From Marisa cornuarietis (lineage: Eukaryota; Mollusca; Gastropoda; Architaenioglossa; Ampullariidae), in the NCBI GenBank assembly GCA_004794655.1, contig SMMW01000634.1, positions 2,204,501-2,268,500 of the forward strand: a stretch of DNA of 64,000 bases, read 5' to 3'. Every line of letters begins with the position of its first letter. Position 1 is the stretch's first letter. The notes under the pieces are model-generated. The model was not told where the DNA came from and did no database searches. It saw nothing but the letters and a program-made list of their open reading frames with translations. The position numbers and the translations under genes are program-made. Positions 58,301 through 64,000 of this stretch are shown in pieces.

Positions 58301-60884
58301 TCAAAAAGGATTTCTGTGAAGCTGACCTTTTTTTATGACCGTATAAAGAAGGAAAATCATCTGTAGTACTTTTGGTTTGGTGGTAAACTACATTTTTGGA
58401 GCCATTGCCCTGGTGTTTCAAATGGAAAAAGGCAGTTCTGTAACATGCTTTTCAGATTTCTCAAGGCGAATCCAAGTTTCCTGTCTGGCTTATGAAAGGG
58501 GTTTAAAAGGAAGGTCAAAGTGCACTACCTTGGAAAAACAATTATCAAGCATCTATTTATTGTATCGTAAACATTGTCCTCCATTCATTTGTCAGTGAAA
58601 ATAAATAATACTACTTTGTTCTGTAAAGTGCACTACCTTGAACAATAAAGCAGAAAAATGGACTTTTCTTCAAGTGTACTTAGTATTAGTCAACTTCCTT
58701 TGCAGATGGATGTGTTTGAACATCGCTTACGATATGGACACAGGGAGGATGACACTCCACCCTTAAGTTTGGATGGTTCTCTTTTGTCTCACGAAGACTC
58801 CTCACTTTTGAGGGAAGCCACGGAATTTGAAGTGAGCACATTCTTTGACCTCTGATTTCATTTTCAAATCTACTCTATTGTACCATATACTAGTAAAAAG
58901 AGATTAAACTTAAAAAAATAATTTATAAAGTAAAAATATGCCTTTTGTGAGGAATACGATTAAATAGAAAAGCCTCCTTGTCTCTATTTTCTTTTTTCCT
59001 TTACTTTTACTCAAAATTGAATAATTGTGGCAAACACATTTATAATATTTCTTGGATTTACTTATTAAACTCTTTCACTTGCTGTATTTAAGACATATAC
59101 GATGTGTGAATAGCAATGTAAATAATTTAAAATGCAGGGATATTTAACATAAAAATTATTTTAAATTAAAATCTTTTCAATCTTTTTTTCCCCATGTGCA
59201 GTATTTGAAGAACATCCTTTATGAATATATGATGGGCAAGGAAACAAAGGTAGTTGGATGGATTCATCTGACTTTATTTTTCAGTAACTTTCTTATGTTG
59301 ATAATGAAGATTTACATATATTTAATGTTTTAATATGTAGGTAGTGTAGATTTATATATATTTAATATTTCCTCATGAAGATTTATGCATATAGTTGATT
59401 CTGGTTAATTGGACCACATCGGGTCCACAACCGGCTAGTTCGATTACAATCATTACATGAACATGCCCTATGTTACAAGACAGGACATACTATACGAAAC
59501 ATAATAAAATGTCATTATGACATTATGACCTTTATTGTGCAGCACACACGTATGCTGAACATGTGAACAAGAACTGCTGATGCTTACAAACTTTGTTCAT
59601 TGAAAAAAAAATTCAGCATGTGAAGCACACTAAAATAAAAAAGTTCTTACCAAATTCCAGTCAACGTTTGAAGAAGTTATCTGGTGGGGTCTAACGTGTT
59701 CTGTGTTGGACACAGGGAGGATGACACTCTGTGTTCTGTGTTCGTGTCCAAGACAGACTGCACTTGAACAAAATCACCACAGACATCAAATGCAGCAGTG
59801 GGGCTGCCTTCATTTCCCTCCTCCATGAAACAGTAGCACAGAGTTTTAGTGCATTTCCTGGCATCCTGAGTTGTCACTTGCACCAACTCATTAGGGGAAT
59901 CATCATCACTTTCCTGGTCTTCCAGGATGTTTCGCTGCGATTCGAGCACCAATTGAAGCATCATAATCTTTATTTTCATCGTAGCAGTGAACCTACGAAT
60001 GGATAAAAATTCTTCATAATTTTCTACCTGTTGAAGTTCCACATTTCCGTCATCATTTTCACTTTTAATCAACATGTCCACATCCATCTCCAAGACCAGA
60101 TTCTTAAAGCGGGCAACTTATTGCTTCTTTTTCTTATTTGGTCTCATGTTCTTTGTTCCAATTAAATGGAATTTTGGTCTTAATAAGGAAGTAATATTAG
60201 GCTTATGTAATAGAATTTGTTTCGGTTCTTTAGGATTCGGTCCGAATAAGTGGCTGGTCTGATTAACTGTTGGTCCAATTAACCGGATTTGACTGTATTT
60301 AATATTTTAACTTGTAGATAATGTAGATTTACGTAAATTTAATGTTTTAACATGTAAAATTATCCTGTTTTCTTACTTGTAGTCCTCTTTTTTTACTTTT
60401 GCTTTTACATCTGTGCTTTTTTTTAAAGCATGAACGTTTCTTGTTAATGCTTTCCACAAAGCCTTCTGTTCTTATACCCCAGTATAATTGTTTGGTGGTA
60501 TCCGTTTCTGTGTTTGAAAAAAAAAACATTTAAAATATTATGTTGATTATATTGGACTGTGTGTTTGCAGAGAGTCCAGTTATAAATTGTGTCTAAAGCT
60601 AAAGCTTCCTTGTTGTGGATGATTACATTCTTGTATAAGCACAAAGCTGTCTTAGATTTATACTTTATATCCTTTTGATTTTGAAGGTCAGTCTGATATC
60701 TAGGCATCTGTTATGATTGAAAAGGATTGTAAATAATCTATGATAAAATATTCTTCTTTTTCAGACACTTACCAAAGTTATTGCAACAGTGGTGCGATTC
60801 TCAGATGAACAGACAAGGAATGTTCTGGATAAAGCTGAGTCACGATTGGTACGCTTTCGACATCGTTTCATTCGCAAAACTTGA
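37343..60884 (+). CDS. GOLGA4: Golgin-245 / GOLGA4 orthologue, GRIP-domain coiled-coil tether (complete)
   Basis: A trans-Golgi tethering protein: a long coiled coil that captures carriers, held on the membrane by a GRIP domain binding Arl1 (family knowledge). Exons: 37343-37429, 37843-38082, 38726-38989, 39397-39600, 40488-40637, 41018-41134, 41617-41748, 42058-42196, 42541-42719, 44894-45013, 45709-45900, 46272-47780, 49685-52883, 53734-53864, 54349-54546, optional 55980-56030, 56407-56531, 56902-57055, 57519-57587, 58706-58831, 59202-59249, 60765-60884. Phases agree; the total is 2,500 residues, or 2,517 with the optional exon (human ~2,230). The N-terminus MFKNLKKKLEQ matches the GOLGA4 start. 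Ser-rich SRTSSVSSVTSDSSFF, ELREQLQLD and VLQTQ blocks follow as in GOLGA4. Heptads fill about 265-2,400. The GRIP domain (EYLKNILYEYMMGKETKTLT) is closest to GOLGA4, not GCC1, GCC2 or golgin-97. The TGA at 60882-60884 assumes read-through of a possible donor at 60850. Confidence 0.93.
38083..38725 (+). other. GC-AG intron in the golgin gene
   Basis: The donor reads GAG|GCAAGTA, the strong-context GC donor typical of the ~1% GC-AG class. The acceptor is TTGTTCATTTAG at 38725. Splicing here keeps phase 0. The next GT candidate downstream (near 38140) would add about 18 codons not expected from the family and shift phase. Confidence 0.7.
42967..43190 (-). repeat. CR1/L2-type 3' terminus or SINE in a golgin intron
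   Basis: On the reverse strand TTTGTAAAGTACCATGAGC passes through AATATGGCGCTACGTAAG to an (ATT)n tail (+ strand AAT repeats at 42967-42978). This layout is common to CR1/L2 LINEs and SINEs that borrow their 3' ends. No coding remnant is evident, so a SINE is as likely as a LINE. Repeat-like sequence may continue to about 43330. Confidence 0.55.
46003..46140. repeat. (GT)n and (GAT)n microsatellites
   Basis: GT repeat at about 46003-46020 and a GAT-rich run at 46124-46140, in the golgin intron before the 503-codon exon. Confidence 0.75.
46272..47780 (+). other. Golgin exon of 503 codons, uninterrupted coiled coil
   Basis: A single open exon, flanked by TCATTTGCAG and AAG|GTAGGT, that encodes heptad-rich sequence almost free of proline and glycine clusters. 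Together with the 1,066-codon exon at 49685-52883 it supplies over 60% of the tether rod. Antisense and shifted open frames inside it are shadows of the repetitive Glu/Gln/Lys codon use. Confidence 0.9.
48037..49483 (-). mobile_element. Inserted GC-rich repeat, candidate solo LTR
   Basis: A 1.45-kb block of clearly higher GC and CpG content interrupts the AT-rich intron between the two largest golgin exons. Read on the reverse strand it begins TGTTGACAGCACAG and ends ACTGTCACA, giving short inverted TGT...ACA ends, and carries AATAAA about 240 bp from its 3' edge. These are LTR-like traits. No 4-6 bp target duplication was found and no polymerase or gag coding is present, so the class remains open. 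Short Ser/Thr-rich open frames inside (for example 48375-48701) are not convincing genes. Confidence 0.4.
49685..52883 (+). other. Golgin exon of 1,066 codons
   Basis: A giant exon bounded by TTTTAATGCAG and ATTG|GTATGT, open throughout, encoding the central rod. It includes EARINALQSEHTAILEELT and the conserved SDYKKRAEAYIAQVKKQLL near 52230-52280, which parallels the RKAEQKIAAIKKQLLS region of vertebrate GOLGA4. Purifying selection on such a long frame argues that the gene is active. Confidence 0.9.
55980..56030 (+). other. Possible 17-codon cassette exon in golgin
   Basis: The acceptor CTGTTGCTGTTGTAG and donor GAG|GTAGTT enclose 51 nt in phase 0/0, encoding SAMPIAESYAPGGAISE. Its neighbours (54349-54546 and 56407-56531) also join in phase 0, so it can be included or skipped without changing frame. 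The Pro/Gly content would make a flexible break in the coiled coil. Confidence 0.55.
57889..58180. repeat. Imperfect (CAT/CAC/ATC)n trinucleotide tract
   Basis: About 290 bp of interrupted ATC, ACC and CAT triplets in a golgin intron. It creates spurious Thr/Ile/His-rich frames on + and a Met/Val-rich one on -. It is not coding. Confidence 0.85.
59300..60360. repeat. ~45-bp minisatellite, split by a transposon
   Basis: Units like GATTTA(T/C)(A/G)TATATTTAAT then GTTTTAA(T/C)ATGTAG occur about three times at 59308-59391, and at least twice more at 60297-60356. The intervening 904 bp is the Tigger-like insertion, so the repeat predates it. Confidence 0.6.
59392..60295 (-). mobile_element. Tigger/pogo-like DNA transposon remnant
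   Basis: Terminal inverted repeats: left AGTTGATTCTGGTTAATTGG (from 59393) and, on the reverse strand, right CAGTCAAATCCGGTTAATTGG (ending 60295). Each is flanked by TA (59390-59391 and 60296-60297), the target of Tc1/mariner-pogo elements. Subterminal repeats of the GGTCCAATTAA type add support. A 138-codon reverse-strand frame (60093-59677) resembles the acidic, helical C-terminal region of Tigger transposases (DGNVELQQVENYEEFLSI, then KIKIMMLQLVLESQRNILED). The DDE catalytic core is absent, so the element cannot move itself. It lies in the golgin intron between the two GRIP exons. Confidence 0.8.
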
Positions 60885-62306
60885 TGCTTGCTTTTTGCAG
60901 TCTTGTTTCTACTGTTTGAGGAAAGGCATTTTCTTTCTTGTAAAATTGCATTAAACTGTCTGTCAGACTTGCTTAATGTCTTTGCCTCATATCGTGAACA
61001 TTTACTACATTAGAACTTCTGAAAGCAAAATAATTTAGACTTGGTAAGTTCTCCAGAAAAGCTAGACATATAAATGGCAGATCTTACAGCCATGTCACAT
61101 TTGCTGTTGCAACGGAGTGTTTTCAGAGGCAAGTAAAACATTTTCAGTTGCTAATAAAATAGCATTTCTAAGAATGCTATCTGGTGCATTCCACAGTCTT
61201 TATGGTTAAAATGAAGAGTTTCTGAATTTTGTAATACCCTTTGCACCAATTCCAGCTGTACATGCTTTTTTGCCTTGGGTTTTAAAAGCATGAGGTATGT
61301 AGAAGACACTATTCTGGAAATAAGGAATTCACTCCTAGCATGAGACTATTTTGTTCAGCTATTCATTTGGCTTCAGCTGTTAATAATTATTTCATCTGCA
61401 GTACTTATGATTATAAGACACATTAAAGAGTCCTGTACACCACCACCACCTCTCAATTACTCTTACCCATCCCATCCCTGCCGGTCTCAAAAAAGATAAT
61501 ATGAAAAAAAATACAAAGGCATAAAGAAGTTAGTTAAATATATATACAATGTTAAATGGTGTCAAGTCTTTTTATTTTTAAATGTTTGTTTGACTCTGTC
61601 AGATGAAGGCGTGATCTGGCAAAGTGACAGAAATGGTATCCTATCTTGGCCTTACATTTTATTTTAGAAGTGCTTTGTGCATCCATTAGTAAAGCGTAGA
61701 CCTCAAAGCTGTATTTTGGCTATGCGGGAATGTTTTGATCTTGAGTTTCAGGGAAAATGGGCTTCTTTTAACAGTTGGTGCATGCATACTTGAGCTATTC
61801 ATGCATGCATTTTCATAACATATACATGGAAATTTACAGGTGTCAAAGTGTATATGCATGTGCTTGTGTATGTTGATAATGATTTTGATACATCCTTGTT
61901 TATACAGAATATAGCAGGCATTCTTAGTTCCATGTCTTGATCTTTTTAGAATATGAAGCTGATACAAACCTCCATGGCTGTATTTTATGGCTCTTTTAAC
62001 ACTCACCAGAGAAATGAGATCCAAATTTATAATTTATAAAGTGCTAAAAATGTGCTAATTGCATGATTATGTAATAATATGTACATATATAAATATATGA
62101 TTTATAAAAATAATTTGCGACTTTAGTCATGTATTTTGAGTAAGCATTTAGATAACCATTTTACGCCAGTCCATTTGATATGTAACCATTACTTCAATGG
62201 AAAAGAGTTCTGCAGACCTGTCTTTTTGGTAACTTAAGCTGCTCTCTATTCTGTTTTTTGTTTCTTGCTCAGACCACTTTTGATTGCTTCTTGTTGTCTA
62301 TTTCAG

Positions 62307-62321
62307 TGGCTGTTACAGTGA
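62307..62321 (+). other. Possible alternative last coding exon of golgin
   Basis: After TGTCTATTTCAG comes TGG CTG TTA CAG TGA. If the TTG|GTACGC at 60850 is used as a phase-0 donor, the protein would end ...ESRL-WLLQ instead of reading through to ...RFRHRFIRKT. Vertebrate GOLGA4 also has two C-termini, one beginning with Ser-Trp-Leu, which makes a short Trp-Leu tail plausible. Confidence 0.45.
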
Positions 62322-64000
62322 TTGGCAGCATATACATGACAAAGGGTCTTCAGCTTGTGGACTAAAGAGCTCGAGAAGATTTGATAAAAACTGTCTTTAC
62401 CACAACACCATTCCGCATCTGTTTGAGGCAGCTTTCACTTGAAAGACATTTGGTGTGTTCATTTATTGTGAATGTAGACAAAGTGCACAAAATGCTAATG
62501 CAGACAGGAACCAAGTGTCTTGAGACTCTCCAGTCTCATCATAAACAAGCATGTTGTTGAAAGGCTGAGCTTCTGGGTATGTATGGAATGCAAAAGGAAG
62601 GGTTAATGGTATGTTGAGAGTGTGACCTTTTATGTCAGCAGCCAGCACCAGCTAGGCATCTAGTGTTAGCTTGGAATGTCATGTATCAAGTATCCACCAC
62701 CAATGCCTGGCAGACCAGGCGCCACTGAAAGCAGACTTATGGCAACTCACTATTAAGTTTCACTATTGCTGTACACAGCACTACATGCTTGCCTCCTGTT
62801 CCTGATCTCATTTGTCAGAAATTTGGCCTTTAAAATAAAAGTGCACCAAAGGAACTGTCTGTCAGATATTGCTCCCCTAACTATACTGGAAACAAGTGAT
62901 TATTGTATTATACTGTATACAGATGGAAATTGTAAATTGTGTAATTATTTTGGTATTTCAACACTATCTTGGAATAATTCTCATTTGCTGGATTGGTTTA
63001 GCCTATGGACAAGATTTCTCATTCAAAATAATTGCTTCGTTTGGTTTTAAGGCAAATTTCATGGGTGTTGTAGGCAGAGAAAGAGGAATAAAGGAGGAAT
63101 GGTGTTACAGATTCTGAAAGTTCGGCTTTGACAGAATGTTTTCATCATTTGTCGGCAAGCAAAGGTGTATATAACAGAGGTAAAATTCCTGACCCTCATG
63201 ATAGAGCTCATGTGTCTGTGTAACAGTCGTTGCTGATTACTCAATTTCCAGAACTGAAGATCCTGGTGAGTCACTTGTGAGTTACTGTGTAACCCTTTGG
63301 TTATATTTTCTATTGGAGGAAACGGCCTGAACTTACTCAGCATAACAGGAATTAAAATGTTTAGTGTCATGGTTGTTTTTTTTTGGGGATCTGCCATCCA
63401 TAACCTCTTTTATTTTCTCATGTAAATTTTAAAGGTATAGGAATGTGTTTGAAGTGACATTGTTCAACATCATTATCATTCTTTGTCCCCAAATCAAAGA
63501 ATGAAGTTAATGAATGCCATGCATATTACATAAAATTTGTCATCAGAAAACCTCTTTAGTTGAGCTGAAGCTGGAGAGAGATAAGTTGGCATCAGAAAGC
63601 CTGTCAGCGTATTAAAAGTTCTTATGCATTTTTTCCCATCCTAAGTTCATTCACAAACACCACTCACAGTTTTAGTTGCTCTGATATTTACAAATAAAGC
63701 TGACATTTGTGGGCACTGATGCATGACTACATACATAGCTGCATGAACATCTTGTTAAGGCAGATGTTTATGTGATCAGCTTCCATGGACAGTCTTTGTT
63801 GTGATTGCCCCATTCTCCAGAACTGCTACAACCAGCAAGTCACTAGCTCAGAAAGGAGCTTATCAGTACATGAAAAATCATACTTTCATGCACTTGCATT
63901 AATATATGGATGTGCAAGTGTGTATGCATACATGCTTTCTCCTTCTCCCCCTTCTTCCATTAAATTAATAGCTGTGAAAGATGTGATGCAAGAATATTCT
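62322..64000. other. Probable golgin 3' UTR and downstream flank
   Basis: No further gene is recognised. Candidate poly(A) signals AATAAA occur at about 62834, 63090 and 63692, any of which could end the golgin transcript. Open frames of 60-112 codons here match nothing. Confidence 0.45.

Larger units (their letters stand above)
59202..60850 (+). other. GRIP-domain exons of the golgin
   Basis: The GRIP domain spans the end of 58706-58831 (ATEFE), 59202-59249 (YLKNILYEYMMGKETK) and 60765-60850 (TLTKVIATVVRFSDEQ, then TRNVLDKAESRL). The invariant tyrosine of GRIP domains (EYLKN), which contacts Arl1 in solved structures, is present. The domain is split by a 1.5-kb intron carrying a Tigger-like element. 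Confidence 0.9.

Noticed and set aside
1..64000. CRISPR array, prokaryotic operon or phage
   Set aside because: Spliced genes, SINEs and LINEs show eukaryotic nuclear DNA. No spaced identical repeats were found.

Overview
Eukaryotic nuclear DNA. The genes have many introns with GT-AG (one GC-AG) splice sites, and the spacers are AT-rich and full of non-LTR retrotransposons, tRNA-derived SINEs and DNA-transposon remnants. The gene content and repeat style suggest an invertebrate, most likely a mollusc and perhaps a gastropod; the taxon is an inference.

Genes, left to right. (1) 233-1347 (+): terminal coding exon of an MFS transporter of the MFSD4 / sodium-dependent glucose transporter 1 type. 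(2) 12945-3615 (-): a complete 16-exon M17 leucyl aminopeptidase of the 'W07G4.4-like' group, 518 residues, with all metal ligands and catalytic residues present. It is tail-to-tail with gene 1. (3) 31223-32713 (+): a speculative run of short phase-1 exon-like units rich in Ser, Thr and Pro, partly broken. (4) 36466 down to about 33720 (-): decayed exons of an unrecognised coiled-coil gene. (5) 37343-60884 (+): an essentially complete golgin-245/GOLGA4 orthologue, about 2,500 residues, with 21 firm exons plus an optional 17-codon exon. It has an N-terminal MFKNLK leader, a very long coiled coil and a C-terminal GRIP domain. A second possible 3' end lies at 62307. Genes 4 and 5 start head-to-head 876 bp apart.

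The 13.6-29.9 kb stretch is a transposon graveyard. Its centrepiece is a nearly intact 6.3-kb LINE (13617-19962, - strand) with ORF1 (three zinc knuckles) overlapping ORF2 (endonuclease, reverse transcriptase, RNase H). A 12-bp target-site duplication flanks it, and one single-base frameshift breaks ORF2. Its 3' terminal ~40 bp match the 3' ends of two tRNA-headed SINEs elsewhere in the window, pointing to a LINE/SINE partnership. Other elements with readable borders are: a 5'-truncated LINE with a 15-bp duplication nested inside a hAT-like element (20709-22259); an RTE-like element ending in (ACTG)n (25187-27168) with a second 3' fragment downstream of the aminopeptidase (3053-3345); a SINE 2 nt from an aminopeptidase splice donor; and a 904-bp Tigger/pogo-like element in the last golgin intron. 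No rRNA gene, functional tRNA gene or CRISPR array was seen.
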